NCBI GenBank assembly: GCA_009760855.2
Contig: WPIO01000213.1
Span: 102,001 to 166,000, forward strand
Length of the DNA: 64,000 bases
Origin: Cristatella mucedo
Taxonomy: Eukaryota > Bryozoa > Phylactolaemata > Cristatellidae
Reading direction: 5' to 3'
The position numbers and the translations under genes were made by a program. This document shows positions 1 through 10,261 of this stretch, piece by piece. Within the stretch, counting starts at the first letter, position 1, and the number at the start of each line of letters is the position of its first letter. A model generated the notes under the pieces. That model had not been told where the DNA came from. It was given only the letters and a program-made list of their open reading frames with translations, and did no database searches.

Positions 1-148
1 AGCCTGTAAACTGTGGTGTCTGTTCGTTCTCATTTTAGTCGGAGTCTGGCTGCAGCTAGAGTCTCTGGTTTGATTAGAAAGGCGCACACATTGCCGCAGC
101 ATCGTAATGCCCAGGGGGCCAAAGCCGATAAGATATATATCGATAAGA

Positions 149-312
149 TATACTAGCTGATTTAACAGCCAATTTTTGTATAGCGACAGAGGAGCCCCTA
201 CGGCTATCACCACCGCTTGCATCGGGAATAAAGGATCGCCCACTGCAGGACTCACGACCTCGGACCAAGGTCGTGAAAAGCAGCTGCCTCACCTAGCCCC
301 GCTATCAGCCGA
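149..312 (-). mobile_element. SINE-1, tRNA-headed SINE
   Basis: Read on the minus strand, this copy starts with a tRNA-like head (GCCG..TGATAGC) and has a degraded B-box-like stretch around a short hairpin (CACGACCTCGG / CCAAGGTCGTG). It continues through the GGCGATCCTTTAT segment and ends with AAATCAGCTAGTA. The same structure occurs at 6826, 9281, 23817, 31765 and 33948, which defines the family. The head suggests RNA polymerase III ancestry. This copy is diverged and shows no clear target-site duplication. Confidence 0.7.
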
Positions 313-1010
313 TGGGCGGCTTCGAGCGGCTGACCAAGCGGCCGAGTTCCTGCTGCCTCTGTGCACCTTCAGTGGGTGGGTGGGTGCCTACAGATTTTCT
401 TCCTCCAAATACAGGGAACAAGTATCTATTTAGACCGCATGCGATTAAGGTTTCAAGTCGTTCTGTTTCTGAGCAGATTTTGAGATTTTCCGTTACTGAG
501 GTATTGAATTTGTTTTTAGATAACGCGAAATGCCCATTTCTGTGCAGCTCCCTTGTTAGACAATTGGCTCCACGAAAACGCTCTCCGTTTCTTTTTTAAA
601 GGAAAAGCCACAGAATCGCTGAGCTTGTATGGCAGTGTAGTGAGTGCTGCCAGGCCTTTGAAGCCTTTGCAGAGCCGCTTCACTACATTTCCGAGATTTT
701 GGACTTGCAACCTAGAAGGAAGGAAGTTCAAGGTGCCTTTTGTAGGTCAACCGGTCATACCTACTGCACTTGACTGAATGGCAGCCTTCGATTCAGGACA
801 TTTTCATTTTACAAATTACCTGTCTAGCCTGATGTACAAATAGGGCACGTGTGCTAGCTAGCCTTAGCAATTCCCTCCACAGTTGTAACATTCAGCCAGG
901 ACGGTTCTGTTTCTTACAGCATTTGCCTGGACCTACAAAAAATGGAATTCCCATTAATTGCAGAGGGCTATAGATTAGCAATTAGTATATCCGTCTGATA
1001 CTCCACAAAG
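313..1010. other. unassigned, no supported gene
   Basis: No repeat family from the rest of the window is recognisable. A pyrimidine-rich acceptor-like site ends at 414 (TTTTCTTCCTCCAAATACAG), and the frame after it stays open on the + strand to a stop at 597-599, about 61 codons. No splice donor, poly(A) signal or recognisable domain follows, so it is not called as an exon. Confidence 0.4.
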
Positions 1011-1014
1011 CCTG

Positions 1015-1300
1015 AATGCCGAAGAGGGTGTAATGGGCCTAAGAGTTTTCTATAGCCGACTCAAAGCCTAAGTGGCTTTTGGTATGCATGGCAACACACT
1101 TCATTTCACCCAATAAAGACAAAGTGAGAAGCGTTGCTGAGTAAGGAGTGCAGTTGAAGTAGTAGGTTAGCAAGTATGTAGCAGGACACTTCCCTCCCAT
1201 CGCTATGTGGGCTATGCTGACGTGCCCATCGGTCTGCCGGATCGGACCTCTTCACTTTGTGCCTGTCTCTCTGTACTACATTGGTGGAATAAATAATCAC
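1015..1300 (-). mobile_element. LINE-B 3' end, diverged fragment
   Basis: The minus strand matches the 3' untranslated tail of LINE-B seen better at 28515-28800. The shared landmarks are the TATAG..GACTCAAAGCCTAAG..GGCTTT..GGTATGCAT block and the AAAGTGAGAAGC block, followed by the GCAGTTGAAGTAGTAGGTTAGCA segment. No coding capacity remains. Confidence 0.6.
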
Positions 1301-1325
1301 AATCAGACCCTGTGTTAATGTCTTG

Positions 1326-1465
1326 CCGAGCTGGTTTGGCTCAGTTGTTAAGTGCTCACCCCGGGGACCAAGGTCCGGCTGAGGTCGTGGGCTCGAGCTC
1401 CGTTGTGTACGTGAAGTCCCTGAATAGAGACTAAGTTCTCATAAGGCTTTATACTAATGAGTTAC
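1326..1465 (+). mobile_element. SINE-2, tRNA-headed SINE
   Basis: The head GCCGAGCTGGTTTGGCTCAG with GTTAAGTGCTC resembles a tRNA D-arm/A-box, and GTCGTGGGCTCGAGCTCC resembles a B-box. The tail (CCTGAATAGAGACTAAGTTC) is shared with copies at 15481, 24372, 34370, 36413 (minus) and 37571. The tail motif resembles the LINE-A 3' end (AAAGAGATTAAGTTCTC), which suggests that LINE-A machinery mobilises it; that is an inference. Confidence 0.7.
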
Positions 1466-1654
1466 AATCTATCGACGAACATGGGCACCAACCGGCCTCT
1501 TGGGTCAGGTCAAGATTGTAACTACCAATTAGCCGTTTGGTAAAATAATGAGAGGATAATTGTCTATCATTAAGCCCTCTGTCTAAAGAAATTGTTGAAT
1601 TTGTGGTTCCTAAGCATTGAAGCATTTGTAAGTGATTCGTCCTTTACGTGCTAA

Positions 1655-1852
1655 GGCATGCTGACACTGGGCATGCTGCCAATAGCCACATTTGCATGCT
1701 GACCCTGTGCATGTCACCTACTAACTATGATATGCATGTTATCATTGAGCATGCTACCACAAACCTTTCGATCGTGCTTCCTTTGCAGCAAATGTAACGT
1801 CCCTAGAAAGAGATTGAGTTCTCCGAGGGCGCTTTATCGAATGTATCATCAG
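1655..1852 (+). mobile_element. LINE-A 3' end fragment
   Basis: It carries the LINE-A 3' signature in order: GCATGCTGACACTGGGCATG, CATTTGCATGCTGACCCTGTG, GAGCATGCTACC, CAGCAAATGTAA, CTAGAAAGAGATTGAGTTCT and the terminal GGGCGCTTTATC. This is non-coding 3' UTR only, and another LINE-A copy in the same orientation follows directly. Confidence 0.8.
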
Positions 1853-1877
1853 TGTTATTATGCCCCTTAGGCGGTTG

Positions 1878-2525
1878 ACTCCTGAAATAATGGTGCTTAC
1901 AGCTGGTGCAAAACTCTGCAGCTAGGTTTTTCTGTCGTGAGCTTCGCAGTTGCCACGTCTCACCACTTCTCACCGACATGCACTGGCTACCAGTCAAGTA
2001 ACACACAGTCTTAAAATTTTTCTTGCTCACTTTTAGGTCCCTTGTTCTAGTCATTCATTCGCTCCAGCCTACGTATACGATCTATTGCCCCACCAGGCTA
2101 AGCTTAGTACTACCGGATTTTTGGAATCTAACTAACTATTTACCCATACCTTGTATAAATCTCAAATTCGTTGGAGACTGCCGAGTGTGTATGCCCCCAA
2201 AGCTTGGAACTCACTCCCGACTTGTGTCATGACATCTCCTGACTTGTCCACATTTTAAAAGAAACTAAAATGCATCTATTTATCGCAGCATTTAGTGGGC
2301 GCCTGTGAATCGACCTTTATGTTCTTATGCATGCTGACACTGTGCATGAGGCCATTAACCATTCTTGTATGTTGGCCCGGTGCATGTCACCTCTAAAGAT
2401 GTTCTCCTTGTTGTTTATTGATCATGCTACCAGTAACCATTCGATCGTGCTTCCTTTACGGCAAATGTAAAGTGCCTAGAAAGAGGTTGAGTTCTCCGAG
2501 GGCGCTATATCAAATTAATTGTAAT
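1878..2525 (+). mobile_element. LINE-A, 5'-truncated copy (RT C-terminus and 3' UTR)
   Basis: The plus strand reads through the end of the LINE-A reverse transcriptase ORF: the 'LVQNSAARL' equivalent at about 1895, the 'LHWLPVK' equivalent at about 1978, and the 'FGDRAF..P.AWNSLP' equivalent at about 2170-2220. It then runs through the 3' UTR to GGGCGCTATATC near 2515. Several frameshifts and stops break the frame. The upstream RT and endonuclease portions are missing, as is usual for incomplete target-primed reverse transcription. Confidence 0.8.
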
Positions 2526-3689
2526 TTTTGGGGCTCTTGTGTATGTTTTGATTTAGATTCACGTGTGCCATAATCTTTGGTGGTGGCATTACAGCCTAAT
2601 CGTGCAGCAAGTTGAGCCGTAGGCTTTGACGTGAATATCTCTAGGCTCTAGGATGTCAGGCTAGCAGTTGGGTTGCGCTCTGGATGACGAGCTATGAGTT
2701 GAATGCTATGCCTGTCTGGTGATGGAAGCAATGAATAAAAACTTGTATTAAGCTCTGAGCCCTTATTTATGGCTGCCCTGTTTATATTATGCTCTCAGAC
2801 TTACAAGTGCCAGTTCTTTATCGACCAATTCTTATCACTAGTCAAGGCTTAAGCTTGCAGGCTATCGGTATTTGTCATACATTGGCACTGACTAGCTCCA
2901 TTGCAATAGTCACCCGTTTAGGGTCCCCTGACATTAGGGCAGAAGCTGCTGCAGTGTTTTTGCAACAGTCAAGTGTTCGTATAGTTTTTGGTATTGCAAT
3001 CAACCTCGGGTTAACTACTGGTATCTCTCGGCTACAGGAGAATTACTATGGTTGTAGGCAAAATGGCCGCACTCAGCAGCGGGACACAGGCAGGTGGCAA
3101 TAAAGTGATAGCAGCCATCAGGAACTTTCCTTCGGTATTCAGCAGCAGAAAGCCGACTTCTATCGCCCGTGACACCATGCCTTCTGTTGGCAGCAGGGTG
3201 CCAGCTTCTAGCGCCAGTAGGATGATGACTTCTGTTTGGAACATAACCTCGTCGATCTGTCGTGAGGCGTTAGTAGCTGTTGTGCCACTAATAATCACTG
3301 GTATGTGGCATTTCTTCAACAGTTCACTGAAACCAGCATTAAGTGGGACACTGTTTAACATAGGTAAGCATGCTGCAGTACAACAACGTGACCATATATC
3401 CATAAGCAGAGACTTGACACCACATTTTACTAGCTACCTGGAGTTATGCAGTAGGCTACCATCAGCTGTTCTGTGTGCTGGCCAAGCGCCCCAATCGACT
3501 CCCTGTGTCCCTTTCGGTTTGCAAGGGTCAGTGCTTATGTAATCTAGTCGGCGGAAGGCTGTCAGGTTTAACTCAGTTAGTTCAGCCGCAATCAATGACA
3601 GCAGAGCTGCAGCAAAGTGCTCCTTTTGTTTGCTGCTGCTTTTTCGCCCATGCTTTGGTTGTAGCCAGCATTGTATGATGCTAGAAATT
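2526..3689. other. unassigned low-copy sequence with overlapping open frames
   Basis: No transposon signature is visible. Two overlapping frames are open: + strand 3048-3542 (about 164 codons, Ser/Ala-rich, no domain seen) and - strand 3032-3403 (about 123 codons, hydrophobic). Both cover the same bases, so at most one can be real. Neither has convincing flanking splice sites or similarity I recognise. An AATAAA at about 2733 could be a chance poly(A) signal. Confidence 0.3.
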
Positions 3690-4330
3690 ATCTAGGCGAT
3701 CTTTGCGAAAAGTCGAAGTCGGATGCCAAAAAGGTTCTACCACCCAGACACTGGCCGGCATGATGTATTGTACATTTACTGCATAACCTTCATTACAAAC
3801 AAGGAGCTTGGCCACCGGAGAATAACTGAGGGCAGCTAGTGAAATAGCCAGGATAAACCAAGGCATTTGATCCGTGCATTTATGATTGTGAGTGAATGAG
3901 ATTATTTTATGACTTATTACCTGGCCAACATACAAGGTACTGGTTTAAATTCTTTCTGGATCATATTGACTGATTTTAGACATTTGAATTTTTATTTCTT
4001 GACCAGTTTAATTTTTCAGCTGTGATATTTGATGAGCACATACCGAACTGGTAGCTTGGTAGAGCAGCCACATTATAACTGCCAGAATATTGTTTATGAT
4101 AGCTCCCATTAGCATAGGTAATGGAGTCTGGGTATTAAGAACGTCTGCAAGGCGGCGAGCTTCTTCAAGGGGAGAGGTGTGCAGCGCATTGATATATCTC
4201 AAGAGTGTCAGCATGCTGTTTTGCCTTCGGGCAGGCTGCGAATGTCATGCGATGCAGGTGCCGCTTACCTTCGTGCAGTGCTTGCAGAGCTGGCCGATGG
4301 AGCAGCATTTCTAGGGGCTGAAGTAGGCCA
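3690..4330 (-). other. low-copy segment P1, possible minus-strand membrane-protein exons
   Basis: The minus strand has three open stretches next to splice-like signals. One (about 4250-4360) ends at a donor-like GAAG|GTAAGC. One (4045-4214) contains a hydrophobic run (IINNILAVIMWLLYQ) and ends at TCG|GTATGT. One (3681-3935) contains a second hydrophobic run (WFILAISLAALSYSPVAKLL). Bases 3690-4110 have a diverged paralogue at 9600-9985 in which the same frame is largely kept, apart from one Trp-to-stop change. I do not recognise a family. It could be a decaying multi-exon membrane-protein gene or an unclassified dispersed repeat. Confidence 0.35.
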
Positions 4331-4410
4331 GTGTTTAGGCCAATAATGTTGGTGGCCTCTTCTACTGCTGAGACGCGTTCTTCTTAAGTCATCCATCTGG
4401 AAGCCTGAAT

Positions 4411-5735
4411 AATATAATAATAATAATAATATTGCACTTGATAAAGCGCCCTCAGAGAACTTAATCTCTTTCTAGGCGCTTTACATTTGCTGCAAAGTGA
4501 TACACAATAGAATAGTAAGTAAAATCATGCTTGAAAAACAAACAAAATGAATATTATTGCTAGTGGTGACATGCACAGGGTCAGCATGCAAATGTGGTTA
4601 GTGGCAGCATGCACAGTGTCAGCACGCATAAGCACAACAAGGACGAATCACAGGGACCCACTAAATGCTGTCCTAATTAGGTGTGTTTTTAAGTTTCTTT
4701 TAAATGTGGTCAGGTCAGGGGATGTTCTGATGCAGGTCGGGAGGGAGTTCCAGGCTTTGGAAGCATACGAAGTAAATGCACGGTCTCCAAAGGATTTAAG
4801 GTTTGTATGAGGTATTTCTAGACTGTTGGATTCCGAAAAGTAAGTGGTACGATGCTTGGCCTGATGGGGTAGTATCTCTGAAAGATAGGCTGGAGCCATA
4901 GAATGAAGAGACCTAAAAGTGAGCGACAAAACCTTGAAGTCAATCCGTTGCTTCACTGGTAGCTAGTGCAGGTCGGCGAGAAGTGGAGTAATGTGGCAAC
5001 TGCGACGCTCACGACAGAAAAGCCTAGCTGCAGAGTTTTGCACCAGCTGCAATCGCCTGATCGCACATGCTGGTAGGCCAGTAAGCAGTGAGTTGCAGAA
5101 GTCGAGACGAGATGTCACGAATGCATGGACCAACTTGGACGTGGTATCCTTATCTAAACAAGCCCTAATTTTAGCAATGTTATGAAGCTGAAAATAGGCT
5201 GATTTGACTGTGGAGCTGATGTGGTCGTCTAACGAGAGGTCGCTTTGGAATATGACACCTAGATTTCGAGCTGATTCAACTGGAGATATGCTGGCAGAGC
5301 CAATTTTGAAAGTCAGCCTTTCCAATTTCTGAATAACACTAGGTTTGCCCATAGCTAGTAAGTTAGTTTTATCATCGTTTAGTTTTAGAAAATTTGCTGC
5401 CATCCATGATCGGATGTCATCAATGCATGCAGCAAGTGAGTTAAGAGAATTTGAGGTGCTCGAAGGCTGGGAGGGATCAAAGCAAAGGTACAACTGAGTG
5501 TCATCCGCATAGAAGTGAAAGCCTAGATTGTGCTTGGCAATCACATCAGCTAGAGGGAGAGTATAAACGGTGAAAAGGACCGGACCTAGCACAGAGCCCT
5601 GAGGTACTCCATATTTTAGAGGTACTGCAGATGATCTTTGTCCATTCAAGTCAACACTCTGGAGTCTCCCACTGAGATAGGACCTGAACCACTGCAGAGC
5701 AGTGCCAGTGATGCCCAGGCGAGATGAGAGGCGCA
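4411..5735 (-). mobile_element. LINE-A, 5'-truncated, carrying RT catalytic domain
   Basis: The minus strand encodes the second half of a CR1/L2-type LINE polyprotein. One frame (5649-4963, 228 codons) contains the RT core GVPQGSVLGPVLF followed by FHFYADDTQLYLCF, where YADD is the catalytic motif. A frameshift at about 4960 moves the C-terminal part (LKSFGDRAFTSY..AWNSLP, 4956-4648) into another frame. The 3' UTR and a (TAA)n tail end at 4411. The 5' break at 5735 abuts R2-like sequence, so this copy inserted into or beside that older element. It is not intact: the endonuclease domain is absent. Confidence 0.9.
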
Positions 5736-6046
5736 GCCTCGCATGCCAGGATTGACCTCACGATCGCTTCCATGGTCACTTCAAACAGAATAGGTATCAA
5801 CAGAGGATCACCTGCTGTGCGTGAAACAGGGTGAGATCTTGGTCGCTCACGTGCAGCACCATCGATGCATCTGTGTATAGGCACTCCAAAAACCTACAAA
5901 AGACGAGGCTCACCGTGATGCTGAGCAGGGCCTGCATGAGTGGGAGTGCAGGATGCTTCCAATTACATTATAGGTCCAGGCATATAGGGAGAGGCTGTCG
6001 TATGACCGTTTGTCGATGGTAGTGCTAACGGCTGCGTCGATCACGA
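5736..6046 (-). pseudogene. R2/NeSL-like reverse transcriptase, central part (broken)
   Basis: The minus strand contains, with frameshifts, FLECLYTDASMVLHVSDQDL, then AGDPLLIPILFEVTMEAIVR. The second block fits the conserved RT motif (Q)GDPLSPxLFxxxxE, and the first fits the segment that normally precedes it. It continues an RT whose earlier motifs lie at 6390-6830; the two parts are separated by an inserted LINE-A 3' end on the opposite strand. Assignment to the R2/NeSL/CRE-like group rests on motif style and is an inference. No active-site YxDD segment is visible, because LINE-A replaces the sequence from 5735 leftward. Confidence 0.55.
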
Positions 6047-6366
6047 AAAAACACACCTATCTATCCCAGCATTTCGTGAGCTCCTGCGATCCGTCTTTTA
6101 TGTGTATTGAGATCGCAATAGAGAATGCATACCCCAGCGTATGGCGCAGCATGTGCTTATGCGCTCCGACACTGTGCATGCTGCCACTAACCACACTTGC
6201 ACGCTAACCCTGTGCGTGTCACCCCAAATCATGTCATTCTTGTTGTTTAGTGAGCTGGCTAACACCAATCATTAGATCGTGCTTCCTTTGCAGCAAATAT
6301 AAAGCCCCTAGAAAGAGATTTAGTTCTCTGAGGGTGCCTTATCAAATGTTTTATTGTTATTATTAT
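6047..6366 (+). mobile_element. LINE-A 3' end nested in the R2-like element
   Basis: It begins at ACACACCTATCTATCCCAGC, the last codons of the LINE-A ORF ('HLFRTAF'), and runs through the GCATGCTGCCAC and CACGCTAACCCTGTGCGTG blocks to AAAGAGATTTAGTTCTCTGA and the final hairpin. It ends in (TTATTA)-type repeats at about 6345-6395. It splits the R2-like RT reading (right part 6390-6830, left part 5736-6046), so it inserted after that element was already present. Confidence 0.8.
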
Positions 6367-6389
6367 GATAATTAGTAGTAGTAGTATTA

Positions 6390-6825
6390 TTATAAGAAGC
6401 ACTGCACGAGGCAGACCTCGACACCTGGCAGAAAGTGCTTCTGCTGCCCACAGAGCCATCCATCAGCTCGTAGGTCTTCGGAAAGTCTAGCAGCCAAAGG
6501 GCCGCCAGCATGAGTTTGTAGAGCATCTGCAGGAGCAGGATGGGTCTCAAGTTCACAGGAAGTGTGGCTTCTCCACGCTTGTGTGTTAGGATGGTCGAGC
6601 CAACCTCTCGAATGAGCAGGCTTTAAAGACAGTGACTATCAGGCTTCAGCCTGGGTGGAGCAAGTATTCGAGGTGGTCCGACCCTAGTGACATGCTGTGC
6701 GCTCGACCCAGGCTTGCGTTCAGCTCACCGTCCGAGAACAATCGCAGGAGTTGGCCATCATCTTGGTCCGTCCTCTTAAACAGGCGGTGTAGCAGTGCAT
6801 CAACCTCGTCATAGATGTCGTTTTG
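6390..6825 (-). pseudogene. R2/NeSL-like reverse transcriptase, N-terminal part (broken)
   Basis: On the minus strand, with one or two frameshifts, the reading gives FSDGELNASLGRAHSMSLGS then DHLEYLLHPG. This corresponds to the 'SPGPDGLPY'-type RT segment. Next comes HKRGEATLPVNLRPILLLQM with LYKLMLAAL, the 'NxRPIxLLxxxYKL' RT motif, and then QQKHFLPGVEVCLVQCFL, the 'QKGFLPGVEGCxEHxFLL' segment. These three motifs in order are strong evidence for a non-LTR RT distinct from LINE-A and LINE-B. The 5' side is cut by SINE-1 at 6826. Confidence 0.6.
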
Positions 6826-6995
6826 TGAGCCGTGATGGCTCACTAGGTAAGGCGGTTACTTTTGACGACCTCGGCACCGAGGACGTGGGTTCGAATCCTG
6901 TGGTGGGCGATTCTTTATCGCCACTGCAAGCGGAGGGGATAGCCGTAAAGGCTCTTCCGTCGCTATACAAAAAGAGGCTGTTAAATCAGCTAGCA
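6826..6995 (+). mobile_element. SINE-1, best-preserved head
   Basis: GAGCCGTGATGGCTCACTAG forms the A-box-like head and GGGTTCGAATCC at 6887-6898 is a near-perfect B-box. GGCGATTCTTTATCGCC forms a short hairpin, and the tail ends in GTTAAATCAGCTAGC plus a T-rich run. Because it matches dispersed copies and lacks a foldable tRNA 3' half, it is a SINE and not a tRNA gene. Confidence 0.8.
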
Positions 6996-7600
6996 TTTTT
7001 TGTTGTTGTTGCAGCCTATCGCCCAGAATGCACGATTAGCCTCCAGGTCACCCTGATAGGTTGTCTTGCTGCCGGTTTCAGGATGCCCTGTATAGCTCGG
7101 GCCCAGTTGGACCGCTAGAGCCTCTGCAACGAGGCGTCTGTGCACATCTGAGGTGTGTCTTGGTCGGTGAGGTGCGAATGGGGTGCCCCAGCTGCGCTGG
7201 AGTGCCTCGATTGGTCTGACTCTGTGTCGGCTGGTATGGTGGCTTCATGGCACTGAGGGAGGGGTGAAGCCTACACTGCCCCAAGGTCAGTCCGATGCTG
7301 CACTTGCAGCTAACAGTGGCAGATAGATTGATGTGCCGAGGGAGTAGACCCTATGGGCTGGTGCCTTCTCCGTCGAGCTGGCCCGGCCCTCATTGTAGTG
7401 TGCATCTAGAAAGTGACGAGTCGCCAAACATGTCGGCACAGTGAATCAAATTCGTGGACATTGTGATTGCTGACAATTGCAGCGTATTCCAGAAGTAGCT
7501 TACATCCATTTTCAAAAACCTTTGTCAGCATAGTGAATCCCAGTGATTCCAGAGTGTGTAAACATGACTCTGCTAAAATCGCACTAATTGAACAGACTGC
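6996..7600. other. unassigned; possibly upstream part of the R2-like element
   Basis: After the SINE the minus strand has partly open, Pro/Thr-rich frames (7284-7078) that could be the N-terminal region of the same R2-like element, but no motif proves it. From about 7400 to 7600 I see nothing supportable. Confidence 0.25.
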
Positions 7601-7604
7601 CATC

Positions 7605-9600
7605 TGTAATCTAGAGAATCAGCTAGCCAACGTCGTTATAGAATAAAATGCCCAACTTTGGGATACGCGAACATTTATGCCTTGCCATTTTGCCTAGCCT
7701 GTAGATAGATCTACCTGAATGGCTGCTTAATCTGAAGACCACTCCGACGGTTGTCTTGCTTACTTTATTGAATAAAGAATGTGTGAGCTAGGCTTTGTGA
7801 ACTTTGGGGCATATTTAGCTAGCCTAACCAATAATGAGAGTTTAATTCTTCTTTCTGGCTGAAGCTGCAAAAGCAATAGGTGAGCAGTACGTTCTGCTCG
7901 ACAAATGTAAACGATATCTATGACTCCTCAAACAAAAGTGCTACTGCCAAACCTCATTATGCCAATTCGGCCGAATGACTTCTCTGGTGAATCAAAAGGG
8001 TATTTTTAGCATCTTTTTCTGCAATTGCTAGATTATGTTCTTTGACCTTTTAGGTTTTGGGTCACACAGGAGGGGTGGAACTTCTCCAACTTGGTGAATG
8101 GACACACCACCCACCATGTGGTACTGCATCTGAGCTGCTCCTAGCAGTGGTGGCAGCTTTGCTGCAGGGAATTTCCCTTCTCAGTCCTTTTCAGGTAACT
8201 GTGCTTTATCTAGCAAGGGGAATAGGGTAATACCAGACAGAGTAATGGTTACTGCCTTATATGAAGGTCAGTTGTTGCCTCCAAGTGGAGTGCACTTGTC
8301 CACATAGCCAATCACAATCTCGGCACTGCTGCCAAGCCCCACTATGTATGATGAAGGGGCAGGCTGCATTTCCTCACGGCAGTTCCACACATCTTATGTG
8401 ATTAAGTCAGTATGTCTGAAATTAAGGTTAAGTTAGCTCTTGCTAATACCAGGGCAGCCGAATGCTTACTTTGCACCCAGCCTTTCACAGTACTGCCATA
8501 TTACTATGCAGGCTTAAGCATCTGAGCCCAACGTCCTGCATTCGGTCAGTGTATGTCATACACGATACATCAGTACAAGTAAATAGTCTTGATTAGGACC
8601 GTGATACAGGAGTTGCATTGCAACTGGTCTTTTTAGTCTCATCATTGTGCAGTGCCATGTCCCAAAACCATCAAACCTCTTGGGTTATTAGCCTGGGATC
8701 TTGTGGCTTGTTAGATTGTCTCACATATTGCTTATTGAGATCAGTGAAAATCCGAGTATACAGTGATGGCCACAGGGCAGGCTCACTAAGTAGCCGGCTA
8801 AGTCTTTCAGTCTAGCCCGGGGCTTGCTGGAAAGTACATGTATGTAGGCAGGAAACAATCAGGCCAACTACCGGTTGGGCAATCGGCTATTCGAAGTTGG
8901 TTTGCTGTAAAATGCCCTATGTTAAATGACACAAGATTTGAAGCTCGGTCTTGCTACTTAGCCTGATGATTTGTCCACGCGGTTACCGAATCTAAATGCC
9001 ATCCAGACGGCGTCGTTCGTGCTTTCTTAAAAGCAAAGGGGTAAGCATGGCAGTTGAACAGTGAGGCCTACTTTGATTGCCTAAACAAGGATAGGGCAGT
9101 TGAATTTGTTTATTGTGGCTGACACTGCATGCCAATTTAGTCAAAGGGCTTCACCGGTAAGAGTACAAAAGGTGTTAAGCAAATTCTTCAATGGATTGAT
9201 GACTTGGGCATGTCCTTTTATATTGTGTCGTATTGGGGGTAGAACTATATCGATCAAGTGAATGGGCACACCACCTACAAAAAATACTAGCTGATTTAAC
9301 AGGCTTTTTTGTATAGCAACAGAAGAGCCTTTACAGCTATAACAACTGCTTGCAGCAGCAATAAAGAATCGCCAACCACAGGATTCAAACTCACGACCTC
9401 AGCTCCGAAGTCGTGAAAAGCAACAGCCTTACCTAGTGTGCTATCACGGCTCTCCTAACATGTGGTACTGCATCTGAGCTGCTTCTAGCAGTGCAGGCAG
9501 CTTTAATGGAGGGAATGTCCGTCCTCAGTCCTGATAATATAACTTTGTGTTTGCCAGCGAGAGGAATACCCGACTGAATAATGGTTACTGCCTTTTATGG
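7605..9600 (+). repeat. module array, segment 1 (one full module plus flanking parts)
   Basis: The full module runs from the start motif GTACTGCATCTGAGCTGCTC at 8121 to the next start at 9465. Landmarks in order are GGGAATTTCCC (about 8169), GGGGAATA..TACC, GCAGCCGAATGCTTACTTTG (about 8455), GCATCTGAGCCCAACGTCC (about 8518), CTTGATTAGGACCGTG (about 8588), GGCCAACTACCGG (about 8862), GCCATCCAGACGG (about 8998) and GGGCACACCACC (about 9264). The same order recurs in the other segments. Bases 7605-8120 match the second half of a preceding module and align with 18915-19500. No coding frame is conserved. The segment after 9600 switches to paralogue segment P2. Confidence 0.75.
9281..9456 (-). mobile_element. 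SINE-1 inserted at a module boundary
   Basis: The minus-strand SINE-1 sits between GGGCACACCACCTAC and the next module start. The boundary at 8115-8121 lacks it and serves as an empty site, whereas the boundary at 23817-23997 has a SINE-1 in the same place and orientation. The insertion therefore seems to predate duplication of that module lineage. Confidence 0.75.
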
Positions 9601-9985
9601 TCAATGTTTGCCCAGACATACCCCGGCATCATGTATCGTACTTTTAATGAATAAGCTGCGATGTGAACTAGGAGCTTGGCCACAGGGTTATAACTGAGAC
9701 CTGCTAAGAAAATAGCCATGATAAATCAAGGCATGGGATCAGTGAATTTATGATTGTGAATGAAGGAGATTATTGAATGACTCATTACGTGGCCAACATG
9801 CAATGTACAGGTTTAAATTATGTCTCGATAGTAGTGACTAAGTTATGACATAAAATTGTATTTCTTGAACAGTTTGATTTTCTAGCTGAGATGTTTGATG
9901 AGTACATACTGAACTGGCATCTTGATAGAGCAGCCGGATTATTACTGCCGGAATATTCATTATTATAGATCGACAAACGCCTGTA
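9600..9985 (-). other. segment P2, paralogue of 3690-4110
   Basis: It is colinear with P1 and clearly diverged. On the minus strand the equivalent frames read SHSIISFIHNHKFTDPMP, then a stop where P1 has Trp, then FIMAIFLAGLSYNPVAKLL, and further upstream IINNIPAVIIRLLYQ. It begins right after a module start segment. Homology ends near 9975. If the P1 frame is coding, P2 is a pseudogene. Confidence 0.4.
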
Positions 9986-10260
9986 GGAGGAGCTACAGCG
10001 CCTACAGAGCCTCCTAATACGGCTCATTCGGCACCTAAGGCCAAGGCACCGGCACCAGAACCTGTAGATGCAGCCGGTAGGTCGTTGACATCTGACCGTG
10101 ACCATCAACACATGACCGAATTGCTAGGATATGCAGATGTGGTCGTGGCTGTGCACTGTGGTCGGCACGATTGCCGTTAGTCACCGACTTCCCTAGCAGA
10201 AGGTCTAATTATACTGCAAAAGTTCTTGTTTTATGTCGATATCCGGTGTACATTATTGCA
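9986..10260 (+). other. unassigned; weak Pro/Ala-rich exon-like stretch
   Basis: Between an AG at about 9968 and a donor-like CCG|GTAGGT near 10078, the + strand is open and encodes a low-complexity stretch rich in Pro and Ala (for example APKAKAPAPEP). The acceptor has a poor pyrimidine tract and nothing else supports it. The rest of the stretch shows nothing. Confidence 0.2.
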
Positions 10261-10261
10261 A

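Noticed and set aside
3032-3542. Two overlapping open frames called as genes
   Set aside because: They cover the same bases on opposite strands with no domain, splice signals or codon-level support to choose between them.
6826-6905. tRNA gene (A-box and GGGTTCGAATCC B-box)
   Set aside because: The sequence belongs to a multi-copy SINE, and no acceptor stem or anticodon arm can be paired convincingly.
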